A stretch of 64,000 bases of DNA. Source: Diploptera punctata. Lineage: Eukaryota > Arthropoda > Insecta > Blattodea > Blaberidae. The stretch is from the NCBI GenBank assembly GCA_030220185.1, contig JASPKZ010007421.1, forward strand, positions 124,001 to 188,000. Direction: 5' to 3'. Below are positions 34,581-46,250 of the stretch, one piece after another (the first letter of the stretch is position 1; each line of letters begins with the position of its first letter). The translations under genes were made by a program, and so were the position numbers. The notes beneath the pieces were generated by a model. It saw only the letters and a list, made by a program, of their open reading frames with translations, searched no databases and was not told the DNA's origin.

Positions 34581-36954
34581 CGTGAATGTACTATGATGAT
34601 GATGATTCTCATTGTGTGGATACTCTCACATGATGCGGTAGTTACTACATCGGCTATGTGAACACTTCGATTTAGGTACTGACATGTAATTCTATTGCTT
34701 TCGCGGTGAAAAAAAGTATAAGCACCGAAATAATATCGTTTATAATGTATATCTATTCACTATGTGATAACAACATTCGTATTGCACATATACCGTTTGT
34801 GTGTGACATCATTCACTACTTTCATTGAACTAAATAACGAAGACTAGATGAAAATTGTGGCTGTAATCATGTTTCCTGCAGGCTCATAAATCTAAAGTTA
34901 TTCAAACTTTTAATGCCTCAACATAAAATGTATATATTTGAACTGGTGACTTGGCAGTTATTTTTAATTTCTTTAAAGTACAATTTTTTGACACAGCTTT
35001 CAAGGAGCAGACTGCACTTTGAGAAATGTTACCTCAGATTCGCATCACTACAGCAGTCAGAAATAACTCAAACACACAAAATAATTATGTATGAGGATCT
35101 TACAAAAATAATGTTTATATCGCACATACCATCCCTAACACACGTAAATATATAGCAAGAGGGAGAGGAACAGAGACATATAACTATAACATGGTACCAG
35201 TTCTCCAACTTATATTACAGCATCAAACTCTTAAAACACAATACATTGTGATCTCGGAAACTCATGAGTAACACAGAATAACACTGCATGTAAAAGAAAT
35301 TAATATCCATATTCACACTAATATAGTTACTAACATCACAAACTCTGTTTTCTGTACTTTTCTTACCTAAATGAGACTTTCACTTCCTCCCTAGGATCGT
35401 ACAGATTATGTAAATTAATGTTTTTTGTCTTTTCAGCAACTAAACATTACGACACACGGCAGCTGCAGAAACAGTCACACCCACACCGGTTTAGAGCTTT
35501 TGGTATGTTTAACTCAACAGCAAGAACTCTTCTATCCCGGGAAATATTTTGTATTAACATCACCTAAGATATTTTCTACTTTTTTACCGGTTTTTCCATC
35601 GATTTCCTTTGTTCCATGTTCTTATTTCCTATTTACTTAGGCCAGACAGAATAATTTTATATCATATTCAAATTGTGCTGATTTTTGCTTCTCGTTTTAA
35701 TTAAATTCCCTCTCATTTTTTATACTGTTCAAATGTATTTTGGTGTTTTTGTGATTTCAAAGCGATATTTTTAATCGACATGATTTCTTTTGCACACAAT
35801 GCTTAAAATTCATTACGTTCTTGCATGTACATCCGCACTAGGTCATTGTTCAATGTCGTTGTATATATTTTCTGATTTATTTTTGCAAGTCGTGTCCAGT
35901 TCTGAGTTTAATACATAAGATTGCCGTTTTTATTAGTTTCTGCCCTCTTCTTCAGACGATGGTTTATATCTGCTCATACTCATAACTGTTACCATATCTC
36001 CATAAAAATATATGTAATTTCTTAGATATCTTCTGTTATATTGTTGTCAGTCTGAAACAGCAAATTAATTCTTCGAAACATATTGTACTGGTCTACAAAA
36101 CTCTTCCTTCCCGTTGGATCAGTAGTCACACACTCGGTAAATTTCACACATTACCATTTGCCTCTTCTATTAAATTCGTCCATAATGTTTCAGTCGTCGT
36201 TTAAGTAGATCGCGCCTGTGACGTTCTAGTTAGCGTGTCAAACTGTTATCACAGAGAATCGGTTTTTATATCTGTGATAGCGGCTCTTCATACTCGTGGG
36301 GACAACTTAGCACGTACTTCATGAGAAAGGTAGAGAAAACAGAGGTTCAGAGACGGCACCTCGTTTAAAACATAATTCCTCTGATAATCAGAAAGAGGAA
36401 CAGCGTATTGGTAGCGCATGCTTCATAAAGATTTCCTCTGCGTTCTTTCCGAAATTAAAATTAATACATTGTATCCTTGACCGTTCTTCAAACTCGAAAA
36501 CATTACTATTGGGCACGTCAGATTGACACAAAAAGCATCATTGCACTTGGTATCCTGGAAGATTTACGTTAGCGACGCTAAATTAATTATGTAGTTATAC
36601 CTTTACTATCTGCGGAAAGAGAACTCCGAAAATCCGGGTTGCTGTGTTGACTAGCTAATTGTTTTCTAAAAAGGAGCAGCACAGATGTTGAAACATGTGT
36701 AGAGATTGCCTTGTTGTCAACAAATACTGTTGAAGTTTAATGCGAGATAGAAATAAAGCAATTTTGCACTATAGTAAGGGGCACGTCAGTCTGTAATAAT
36801 ATCTGTGTTGTACAGGATCATTACGAAAATAAAATGCAATACAGATAGGTGTCCCATCACCAGACGGATATACGCAGTCAAGATTACCCCCTATATAAAG
36901 TTGAATATTGCACGAGTGTACTTGAAAGTGTATATGTATATGCATGTGTATTTT
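34581..36954. other. Intronic stretch, no feature recognised
   Basis: About 2.4 kb without supported genes or identified repeats. Reading frames at 34913-35155 and 35425-35640 lack any domain or splice context. Confidence 0.45.
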
Positions 36955-37139
36955 GGATAGGTATGCCCATTTTTTGACATTTTGTCATCCAGTTTCTTAG
37001 TACTCGTTCAAGATAAATTTTGAATAGAGTTGGAGATAAACTGCAACCCTGCCTTAAACCTTTTGTAATAGTAAATACCTCTGTTATATGATTTCCAACT
37101 TTTATTTTCGAAATATATATATATATATATATATATATA
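36955..37139 (-). mobile_element. LINE reverse-transcriptase fragment, minus strand, with (AT)n
   Basis: The minus strand reads KIKVGNHITEVFTITKGLRQ then GCSLSPTLFKIYLERVL. This is the RT block around (K/R)QGxxLSPxLFN that precedes the YADD motif. Only ~150 bp survive. An (AT)n tract at 37112-37139 cuts its upstream side. Confidence 0.75.
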
Positions 37140-37269
37140 CAGGCTCTTCATTTTAAGACGCAACCCCAGCATCTGCCAATCGCTCGTCGCATGGATCTCG
37201 CATGGTCATTTCACCTAATTAGAGACTGTAATGAAATATAATTTATTTAAATTAATTAATTAATTAATT

Positions 37270-38281
37270 AATTAATTGTTGTGGTGTTTATTCTTTATTG
37301 TACACCAAAGACGTTCAAAATTGCTTTCTTCAGTTTCAATACAACGTTCACACCTGAGAAGATTTTGAACACGCCATCCAACTCCTGCCTTAAATGTATT
37401 TTGTTTGAGTTCCTCTAATGTTCGAGGATTATTGACGAACACTTCATGTTTTAATAACCCCAAATATTAAAATCACACGGACTAAGATCCGGGGAACGCG
37501 GAGGCCAATTAACGATCAACTAATGGTCAAACACATGTCTTAATTCCCCAGAGATCGCTCGGTTGTATGGGCTCTGGTATTGCTATACGTAAACCATCAA
37601 TATTTTTTTTTCTTCCTGGTTCAATTTAAAAAGATCGAGTCAGTAAGTCAGTGACATAAAAATGGAATCAACTGTCCAGTAATGAAATATTATACTCCTA
37701 GACGTGACACCACACACAAATCTAAGTATCATGCAGCGGTGCTTCATGGAGAACATGAGGATTGCCGGTACTCTAATAGCGATTATTTTGTGGATTGACG
37801 TATCCACTTAAATGCACACATGCTTCATCAGCAAAGAATAACAATTCGGGTTTGATTATGGCGTTATATATACAAAGTTCAGAAGCCAGTTATAACAATT
37901 AATTCTACTGTTGTAATCAGGAACGTCGAGTCTGTGAGTTTTTGTAATTTTATATGATTTCAATTTTAACTATTTCGTGGCTTCATGGTCGATCCTACAG
38001 ACACACCAGACTGGTAAGCTGAACGGAACTGAACTCTAAAATTGCTCTGATGTCATCAAGCATTTCCTTTGTCAATACAGTACATCTCCTGTTCTTCTTC
38101 CTGTCTTTCACAGAACCGGTGACACAAAATTTAATGAATAATCTTGAAATACTGGCTTTATTTGGAACAGTTGCATTAGGGAACTGATGGCAAAATTCAC
38201 GGCTACAAACGTTGTGAGATTTCTTCTTTGCATGTGTCAAAATTAAAAATAACCTCTGTTCAGTGGTATACACCATGTTAA
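37270..38281 (-). pseudogene. Tc1/mariner-superfamily transposase (DUF4817-type), degraded, minus strand
   Basis: At 38276-37995 the N-terminal DNA-binding part reads MVYTTEQRLFLILTHAKK, then FPNATVPNKASISRLFIKF and TGSVKDRKK, the helix-turn-helix typical of DUF4817-containing transposases. Near 37780-37860 is the catalytic ELLFFADEACVHLSGYVNPQ, whose D in FADEA is the second catalytic Asp. Near 37450-37510 is NWPPRSPDLSPCDFNIWG, which supplies the third acidic residue region. The C-terminal LLKHEVFVNNPRTLEELKQN follows (37272-37463). Frameshifts between blocks make it inactive. No terminal inverted repeats were identified. Confidence 0.85.
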
Positions 38282-38334
38282 ACTGAAACCAGCTGAGTCA
38301 CCACTGAACACAAATATGTTATTTGTATTCACGT

Positions 38335-40090
38335 AGACTGTCCACCGAAGAAAGGAAGGTTATTCGAACCTTAAAAACGGATGAAACAATTATTATTCTA
38401 CCGGCGGACAAAGGAAATTCTACAGTTATTATCGACACATAAGAATACAACCGAAAAATCACCGAGTTACTCGATCCTGGTAACTACCGTAAGCTGTCAG
38501 ACGACCCAACTAAACGAATACTTCGGGAAACTAACAAATTAATAAAGGCCTCCTCGCTTCCTGACGACGTGAAGAAAGAACTTCAGAAGAACGAAGCCCA
38601 GCCACCAAGACTATACGGATTGCCTAAAATTCATAAGGAAAATACACCTTTAAGACCGATCGTCAGCCAAATATGATCACCTACTTACAACCTGGCTAGA
38701 TATCTCTCTACTTTATTGAAACCACATACTAACAACAGTGACACTTATGTCAAAGACTCGATGCACTTCTTAGAAAAACTAAGATAGATAACATTGCAAC
38801 CGGAAGATATAATGGTGAGTTTCGACGTGATCTCACTATTCACCAAAGTTCCAATAAATGAAACTATTCACCTCATTGCTGCCACGTTTCCTCAAAAGAC
38901 ATCACAAAACTTTTCGAACACTGCTTAACCACCAGCTATTTTCTATTCAACAACGACTTCTACGAGTAAATAGATGGAGTAGCTATGGGCAGTCCTTTGA
39001 GACCAGTAGTTGCCAATTTCTTCATGGAAAACTTTGAGCAAACGCTTAGATACGACACCTCTCAAACCCAAGATATGGCTTCGCTATGTAGACGACACCT
39101 TTGTAATCTGGAACCACGGGGAAGAGAAATTAGACGAATTTCTGACGCACATCAACAGCATAAACTCCAGTATACAATTCACCATAGAAAAAGAAACAGA
39201 TAACAGCATAGCATTCCTAGACATCCTGATCAAAAGGGAAGAAGACAGCAACATTTATCACAATATCTACCCACACGGACAGGTATCTTCATAAAACCTC
39301 GAATCATCACCCTAAACAAAAATTTGGTATCATCAAATCATTGACAGATCGAGCCAAAAAACTTTGTCATCCTGATTTATTAAAAACGGAACTTCAACAC
39401 CTGCAGACGGTATTCACAGCCAAATGGATACATCAGGAAAGAAATCAACCGAGCCAATCATGCCAGACGATACAACAGCAACAGCAGCAAGGAATCAGAG
39501 GAAAAAACTTCAACCAGGGCATTTTTACCGTTCATTAAGAATGTAACGGACGGCATTGGAAAGCTATTAAGGAAAGAAGACATAAAGACAGTATACAGGC
39601 CTACCAAGAAAATCAAGAATCTTCTCAGACCTATAAAGGATCAACTCCATCCTCATCAGACAGCAGGCATATACAGGATACCATGCAGTTGTGGTAAAGT
39701 GTATATAGGCACCACTAAACGCAGCATCGCAACCAGACTTAAGGAGCATGAAAGATACAGTCGTCTTAAACAAATGGATAAGTCGGCAGTAGCAGAACAC
39801 TCTTTACTTGATGGCCACAGAGTACAATACCAGAATACAGACATACGTATTATCTAACTGCACACACTATTTTATCCGTCTACAACGAGAAGCCATCGAA
39901 ATATTCAAACATAAAAACAGTTTCAATAGAAAAGAGGGATCATTAAAAGTCAACAAAGTATGGATACCGGTTCTAAAAAACGCAAAATGTAAACCTCTAC
40001 AAGTACAGTCGCCACTAGCAAATAATTTATGTGTTATGAATGGTACCGACCTTTTGAAGGTCTTGACCCAGAAATTTAAGTGCTTGTAAT
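38335..40090 (+). mobile_element. Penelope-like element (RT plus GIY-YIG), 5'-truncated
   Basis: Reading + strand frames in order: LPADKGNSTVIIDT (RT motif 1, ~38400), QPPRLYGLPKIHKENTPLRP (~38595-38655), and MVSFDVISLFTKVPI, whose first catalytic Asp is intact (38813-38860). Next come AMGSPLRPVVANFFMENFEQ (~38980), WLRYVDDTFVIW (the YVDD catalytic box, 39075-39115) and NSIAFLDILI. The endonuclease part follows: GIYRIPCSCGKVYIGTTKRS (39665-39725), then RLKEHERYSRL and KSAVAEHSLLDGHRV. Stops and frameshifts break it. The element's own 3' terminal repeat is displaced to 44590 by an inserted Jockey LINE. Confidence 0.88.
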
Positions 40091-40309
40091 GACGTTTTAT
40101 GTAAATTTGTGTTATGGCAAAAGAGAGTGATTCTCTCTCTGCGTTTATCTTGTATTAATTTGTTTATAATGTATTAAATTATTTGTTTATGTGTTAATTT
40201 ATTTATTTGTATGTTAATTTATTAACGACGAGGAATATTCAAACGCAAGTAAGAAGCTTAAGTATCTCGGTCTTAAATTCTTGAAGTGTTCTTTAGTGTA
40301 TTGTGAAAT

Positions 40310-42846
40310 TAAAGTGTGTGTTCTATATTGTAGTGTAGTGTGAACTTGTATGTTACCAATGGCGTGTACTAGTCTGTTGTTGTGTGTTACAATTGTGTCT
40401 TTCTGTTTGCGTGCTAGGTGTTTAATGTGATCTATTAGATCTATTATGTAGGATATTTCTGTGATGTCGTGTAATAGTGGAATCTGGGCTTGACGGTCAG
40501 CGTGTAGTATATTCTTAAGGCTTTATTTTGGACTATTTGTAGATTCTTAATGTATGAAGCAGCTGCGTGTCCCCAGGCTGGACTGGCATATGTCATGATC
40601 GGTCTGACAAGTGCTTTGTATAGATTTATTTTGTGTTTTATTGTAAGTGTGCGTGATGTAAGTATGGGAAAGTTAGTGCTTTAGTTTTCAGTTATTTGAT
40701 GTGTTGATTGAATGTTAGTTTTTTTGTCAAGAATGGTTCCTAAATATTTTACTGAGTCTTTGTATTCTAGGTTTGTGTTGTTTATATGTAGTGGAGGTGG
40801 ATTTGGTCTTCTTCTTGTGAGTGTGATTGCTTGCGTTTTCTCAGCGTTTAGTCTGATTCTCCATTTGTGTATTGAAGTTGGAAGGTTTGCTGTGTAGATG
40901 TTGTATAGTGTAGGTGCCAGTACAGATCCTTGGGGAACACCAGCTTTGATCGGGTGCCAGTTTGGTTTCTGTCTATTGTAAATTGTTCTAAATATACGTT
41001 TATTTAAAAAGGAATGAATTAGTTTAATATAGCTATCTGGAATTTTATACTGTATTAGTTTATGAATTAGACCTGTATGCCAAACGGAATCGAAAGCTTT
41101 TTCTATATCAAAGAAGACTGAAGTTGTGTATTGTCTTTGTAAGAATCCGGTCGTAATGTCGTCCATGAGTCTAGTTAGTTGTAATGTAGTTGAGTGTTCT
41201 GATCTGAAAGCATATTGTGTCAAAGGTAGTATTTGAGTTACGTATGGTTATAGTCTCTTAAGTATAAGTCTTTCTAGTATTTTGCCTATATGGTCAAGTA
41301 AGATAATTGGTCTGTAGTTTTGAGGGAATATAGGATTCTTTCCGAATTTGAGAATGGTAGTGATGTGAGCTTGTTTGAAAGGAGCTGGGAAATATTGTAA
41401 TTTTTAGTGCGGTATTTAGAATTTTAGTCATATGTACTAGACCTTTCCTTGGAAGTTGTTTCAATGAGATTGTAGTTAGTCTGTCTTGTCCTCGGGCTTT
41501 ATTATTGTCTAAAGAGTTGATAATTTTCTTAATTTCGTTAGTAGTCGCAATTGGTATGTGAAATGTCGTGGGTGCGTTTAAGTAAGTTCTTCTTTGTCTT
41601 CTAATTTTTCCTTGAAAATGTTCGTGATTACTGTTTCTTGTCCTTGATCTGAATTGGTTTTCTAAAGTATCTGCGAATGCATTTGCTTTGTCTTGGTCGT
41701 CGTATAGTAGTCCGTTTCTACCATGTAATGGTCTGTTTCTAGTCATTTGTCTGTGTATGAAATTTTCAATTATTTTCCAGGTTGTGTCAGTCTCAACTGC
41801 AGTCTTTAGTTCTTTATTAATGTTGTTGACTGTTATAGTTCTGTATTAGTAATTTAATTCTTTTAGAGATTATATTTAGTTGATGTTTGTCTTCTTGTGT
41901 TCTTAGACGTTGCCATTGTCTTCTCATTTGTCTTTTCTGTTGTAATAGTGCAGTTAGTCTTGGGATGTTAAGTGTGTCTTGTTTTCTTGTCAAACTAGTA
42001 ATAGTAGAGTTGTTGTAAGTTTGTAGGAGCGTGTCTTGAAAGGTTTTGGTGACTAATTCTAATTCTTCAGTGGTATTTATCGTAATATTTGGAGTTAGAC
42101 TGTCGTTCAGTTTTTGTCTGAATGAAGCCCAGTTTGTTGTTCTAGTTATGTAATTTCTAGTCTCAGATCTAATGGGATGTATGTTAATTTCCATAATTAC
42201 TGGGCTATGGTCAGAATTTAAATCATCTAAAATGTCTATATAGTTTATGATAGGTCTTGGTTTTGTAATAAAAATATCTAATACGTCCGATCTATGTCCC
42301 TGATAGCTGTAGTATGTTGGCTTGTAAAGGTCCTGTGACTTGGTAATAGTTGTCTAGTGAGTGTTGTAATAAAGTTCTGCCTTTTACATTTGTAAGTCGT
42401 GAGTTCCGTGTTGGGCTTTTTGCGTTAAAGTCTCCTCCAAATATAAAGTTGTTATTATGCTTGGTAAGTATGTCTAGTTGTCTAGTTGTTAAAGAGTTTC
42501 CTGGCGGTATGTGTATAGCTCCAATAGTAGCTGTAATGTTATGTGAATATACGTCTATTGCTGTAATTTGAATATTAGTCAGTCCGTGAATAGTAGTTGG
42601 AGAATGTTGAATAGTAGATTTAACTACTACTGCTGTGCCGCCTTGTCTGTTGTCTTTGTCAGTTCTATAGATGTTTGGTATTCTCCAAGTGATATGTTTC
42701 TTTAGTTTCGTCTCTGATATTAAGGCAACGTCTATGTTCAGTCTAGTTTGTAAGTGAGTAAATTCCAGAGTTTCGTTTCTTATTCCGTTGGCATTCCATT
42801 CTAAAATTAGCAAAGGTTTTATTATGTTATTAGGTTTAAGGTCCAT
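40310..42846 (-). pseudogene. Jockey ORF2: endonuclease-RT with deletion of the YADD region
   Basis: From 42846: MDLKPNNIIKPLLILEWNAN (AP endonuclease start, LEWNANG), then DVALISETKL and NFIFGGDFNAKSP, ending at 42292 by frameshift. DDLNSDHSPV lies at ~42200. The linker frame is 42194-41817. RT frames are 41746-41294 (NKARGQDRLTTISLKQLP) and 41223-40681. The latter has TQYAFRSEHSTTLQLTRLMD, SVFFDIEKAFDSVWH (first catalytic Asp present) and GVPQGSVLAPTLYNIYTANL, then passes straight to KWRIRLNAEKTQAI. Relatives have the FADD/YADD box and ~40-50 residues between these two blocks, so the catalytic centre has been deleted in frame. The end contains ALVRPIMTYASPAWGHAA. Confidence 0.85.
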
Positions 42847-44233
42847 TTTGGGTTAATGCAGTGAGAAGAGAAATTATGGTATTAAGTAACTGTGGATTTT
42901 CTAACACTTTTTTGATCAGTGAAATTAAAGCTTCTATTGAATTATTAATGTTGCTTGAGTTTCTCACTGCGTCTGCTATTGAGTTATTTCTAGTTAGTGG
43001 GGGAAAATTTATTCTGTCAATAGTAGGACTTCCTGTTGAGGTGTTTTGAGTGGATCTGCTGATGACAGTTGGTCTTAAATTGTCTGATAATGGTCTTGAT
43101 GTTCTATTTATAACTTGTTGAGGTGTTGGTGCTTTGATTGGTTGTTGTGGTCTTACTATTGAGGATTGTTGTGGCCTAGCTATGTGTTTTTTGTATACCG
43201 GGCAATCTCTGAAGCTTGCAGTGTGTTCTCCTTTACTATTTGTGCATTTTATTGTGTTGTTTGTGCATGCTGATAGTCTATGCGTTCCAGAGCATCGGAC
43301 ACATCTCTCAGTTCTATTACAGAACTGAGCTATATGCCCGAAGCCCTGGCATCTGTAGCATTGTGTGACTCCAGATAGGCCCACGTATTTTTCCAGTCGT
43401 ATCTTAATGTAACTAATGTGACTGAGTTGGTCAAGTTTTTCGTTCAGATGTTCGGTTCTTTTGAAAGTCAGAATCCAGACTGGCAAGGGAGTTTTAGCTC
43501 TGTTTCCACATTGAAAGGTTTGTTTTGTGAGTTGTCTTATTGCTATTATCGGATAATCATGATTTTGTAGATATGTAAGTATGTCACTTGTGGGAAATTC
43601 TGTTGGCAATCCTTTAAGAGTAACTTTCAGTGCTGAATTTTCACCGTTTGCATGTGTGTAGTATTTGAAGTTATTAGATTTAAGTCTGTCTATGACTTGT
43701 TCATAAGTATTGTTGTCTGTAGTTTGTATTTTCAGAGTGTTGTTAGTGTAAGTCATTGATATACTTTTGTAATTTTGTCCAGCTATTGTTTCAAGTGTTC
43801 GTGCGTCTGTAACTTTGATATCAGCAATTATGGGCGGAGGTTTTCGAAATCTGGGCGTATTTTTTGTAGTTTCTTCTGTCTCTGTGTTTGTGTCAATCAA
43901 AGGATTGAATCTGTTTTCTATGTTAATAGTAGAGGTCTTATCTTTTAGAGTTGATTGTTTGTTAGTGCGCTTAGGCATTATATACTCTGTGTCATGTGAG
44001 ATAGTTTCTCCTTCTTGCTCGTGTTCATGTGTGTTAATCTGTGATTCATGTTTTAGATTTTCTTGACTAGTATTTTGTGAGTCTTGTGTCATGTTTTCTT
44101 CATCTATTTCTGAATCAGATGTTTCAGAATTTGAGTTCCTTAGCTCTGGTTCTGAATCTAATTGAGTGATGTCTCGTCCGTGAGGAGGATCTTTTAGGAA
44201 TTCAAGGTCTTCTTTAGGTTGAATCTTCATCAT
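42836..44233 (-). CDS. Jockey ORF1: gag-like protein with CCHC zinc knuckles
   Basis: An open frame of 465 codons. The N-terminal third is acidic and low-complexity (many E, S, N, T). The middle (~150-260) resembles the RNA-binding fold of arthropod gag-like proteins. It then has TQCYRCQGFGHIAQFC followed by RCVRCSGTHRLSAC and a third cysteine-containing KCTNSKGEHTASFRDC, the CCHC array that binds element RNA. The C-terminus is rich in P, Q and N. The ORF1 stop overlaps the ORF2 start by 11 nt (aATGgaccTTAA on the minus strand), an arrangement suited to translational coupling. The frame is fully intact, so the copy is young or lightly mutated compared with its ORF2. Confidence 0.87.
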   Translation of the reverse strand: MMKIQPKEDLEFLKDPPHGRDITQLDSEPELRNSNSETSDSEIDEENMTQDSQNTSQENLKHESQINTHEHEQEGETISHDTEYIMPKRTNKQSTLKDKTSTINIENRFNPLIDTNTETEETTKNTPRFRKPPPIIADIKVTDARTLETIAGQNYKSISMTYTNNTLKIQTTDNNTYEQVIDRLKSNNFKYYTHANGENSALKVTLKGLPTEFPTSDILTYLQNHDYPIIAIRQLTKQTFQCGNRAKTPLPVWILTFKRTEHLNEKLDQLSHISYIKIRLEKYVGLSGVTQCYRCQGFGHIAQFCNRTERCVRCSGTHRLSACTNNTIKCTNSKGEHTASFRDCPVYKKHIARPQQSSIVRPQQPIKAPTPQQVINRTSRPLSDNLRPTVISRSTQNTSTGSPTIDRINFPPLTRNNSIADAVRNSSNINNSIEALISLIKKVLENPQLLNTIISLLTALTQNGP

Positions 44234-44608
44234 CTTAGGATGATGGGAAGACAGGGCAGGAGGTTCCCTGTCCTTACTCCGGGTTCGAGTAAGGCCTGGG
44301 GATTGACGGGAATGAGGAGGAGGAGATGCCGTGCACCGTGTTAAGGGATGTATAAATGAGGAACTTTAGCCGTAATGTCTAGCTTGAAAAAGCTAATTTA
44401 TATGCTCTTTTATAAGATTTGAAGATCGAAGATCTAGTAGGAGACGAGCAGCCAGTGTACCTGTCGGCCGTCACAGTCGCGCTGGTTGGAAGCACTGCCG
44501 GTCAACGTTACGAAGAAGCTGATTACAAAAAATCTTCCTGGCACTTGTAGATTGATTATTCTACCATCCATCCAAGTCGAGAAGAAAGAATAGAATGAGA
44601 ATGAGAAC

Positions 44609-44776
44609 AGTCGACTAGACTATCAAACAGCAATCTCATTGGAACAATGGAAGTCCCTACCGCTGACCAATCAGAAGGCAGATATAACGTACAGTCGACT
44701 AGACCATCAAACAGCAATCTCATTGGAGTAATAGAAGTCCCTAACGCTGACCAATCAGAAGGCAGATATAACTTAC
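44609..44776 (+). repeat. 84-bp tandem duplication in Penelope terminal repeat
   Basis: Two adjacent units (44609-44692 and 44693-44776) begin agtcgactaga and end ggcagatataac(g/t)tac. They differ at only a handful of positions. Confidence 0.95.
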
Positions 44777-44840
44777 GTACACATCGCGGTGAACGTATAA
44801 ATAGGACAGACAGTGGACAGAAATGTCAGTCTAAAGACAA

Positions 44841-44884
44841 CCCTTGAGGATGCCAGACGCAGTCTTTGGCGAAACGTTGGGGAA
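44841..44884 (+). ncRNA. Hammerhead-ribozyme-like motif of Penelope element
   Basis: The layout matches the minimal hammerheads described in Penelope-like elements: a CUGANGA-like box (here UUGAGGA), a stem II (gccaga...tctttggc), GAAA, then a two-base stem III and acgUU as cleavage-site triplet. CCC before the box can pair with GGG after the site (stem I). The first core base is U where the consensus has C (position C3 in standard numbering), which would be expected to abolish self-cleavage. It therefore looks like a decayed ribozyme. Confidence 0.6.
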
Positions 44885-44945
44885 CTACAAGCCTCACGAC
44901 CACGGCCTACAGCCTGAAAATCTTCATCAAGATCACAAATATGTT

Positions 44946-45631
44946 AGTTCTTCCATACTTAAAAAGTTCCAAATTGACATGATGTGAAGCTGAAATTTTC
45001 CTATTCTTGGCTTTCTTTAAAACTTTTTCAAATTCCATTGTTATATAGGTTCTTCTATTTCATTTTCAGAAGTAAGTTGGAAACTAATTTATTTAGTTTG
45101 GCTGTTAGGTTTTTGTAATAAGTGATCCAATTACAGACGGGAATAAACCCAAACCTGTGTTTTCGGCAGAAGAAGAATAAGAAAACATGATAGATAAACA
45201 TTAAGTTAGTATTTTGTTTCCATATGTAATGTGTTGAATATTATAAATCCCTGTATTTGTGGTCCTGTAATAACGTATTATAAGGATATTACAAATTCAT
45301 CCCAATCATCCCTTCTATATTTTCTAGAAAATTTGTCTACCTTAGCTCTGAGTTTATAACATTATGTGTAATGATCTTCTTAATTAGTCTGTAAATAGAC
45401 TTTGTGGATATAGGTATAACCGTTTCAACAAATATAGAGGAAGTTTCATATTTTGAACGCCTGACTAGAGGCTATAAGGTAGCAGCCCTACCATCAGTCT
45501 TGCTCTGCGGATGATTACTAACCAACCCAGGGAACTTCTTATTACTCGAAAAAAAACGTAACGAAAAGCCGGAATGAATTACTTTAAATGATGCAAAATA
45601 ACAAGTGGATTTCTCTATGGTTAAATGTGCA

Positions 45632-45634
<3 letters not shown>
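44946..45634. other. No feature recognised
   Basis: AT-rich intron sequence. Confidence 0.4.

Positions 45635-45667
<33 letters not shown>
45635..45667. repeat. (AT)n microsatellite
   Basis: About 16 AT repeats. Confidence 0.95.
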
Positions 45668-45668
<1 letters not shown>

Positions 45669-45779
45669 TACAACAATAACAGCAATGAAAATTGAGTCTT
45701 ATGGAACAGAAATATGACCAGAAAAAAGTTACAAATATATAATTCAATAGTGAAAAGTACTGTCACATCTGGAGCTCGA

Positions 45780-46140
45780 GTTTGAAATTATACAAAAACT
45801 TATGTCGATGGAAATGGATTATTGAGGAGAGCAACAGGGTGTTCAAAATTAGAAAAAAATACTCTCATACAGAGAAAATGAATATTAGATATTCAGTAGT
45901 AGATTATATAAGATACAAGCAATTAAATTGGTACGGACACATACGACGAATGTAAGAAAGGTTACCCGGAAAAAGATTGGAATGGTGTCCACCTGGAAGA
46001 AGAAGGAAAGGAAGACCTCGAAATTCGTGGATGCAATAAAATAAGAACAGGAATGAGAACAAGAAGACTGGAGGAAATGGAGTGGATGGATAAAGACGAG
46101 TGGAGATGGGAAATAAAACTTTATGTACATAAATATGTGT
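45780..46140 (+). mobile_element. LINE 3' end fragment
   Basis: The + strand reads MDYWRRATGCSKLEKN, then YKQLNWYGHIRRM, and after a stop LEWCPPGRRRKGRPRNSW. This is the RRATG / WYGHIRRM / GRRxxGRPRxxW order of insect LINE C-termini. It was overlooked as coding because stops split it. It is truncated to ~360 bp, and an (AT)n tract lies immediately downstream. Confidence 0.75.
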
Positions 46141-46157
46141 AAACATTGAGAATCTGT

Positions 46158-46208
46158 ATATATATATATATATCTGTATATATATATATATATATCTGTA
46201 TATATATA

Positions 46209-46249
<41 letters not shown>
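46158..46249. repeat. Compound (TA)n microsatellite
   Basis: Three TA blocks separated by short ctgta/ctc interruptions. Confidence 0.95.

Positions 46250-46250
<1 letters not shown>

Larger units (their letters stand above)
40100..44588 (-). mobile_element. Jockey-clade LINE inserted in a Penelope-like element, minus strand
   Basis: A ~4.4-kb non-LTR element with a gag-like ORF1 (44233-42836) and an ORF2 (42846 to ~40310) with endonuclease, RT and C-terminal tail. The 5' UTR is at ~44234-44588; the 3' UTR and boundary lie between 40100 and 40300. Both boundaries are approximate because no clear target duplication was found. On the + strand it separates the Penelope ORF end (40089) from the Penelope terminal repeat (44590), which implies it is the younger insertion. 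Confidence 0.83.
44590..44945 (+). mobile_element. Penelope-like element terminal repeat (pLTR)
   Basis: It contains the strongly conserved 3' block of Penelope-like elements: gaggatgccagacgcagtct, then ttggcgaaacgttgggg and accacggcctacagcctgaa, ending near cttcatcaagatcacaaata. It lies in the same orientation as the Penelope ORF at 38335-40090 and is separated from it by the Jockey LINE. It includes an 84-bp tandem duplication and a hammerhead-like motif, listed separately. Confidence 0.82.
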
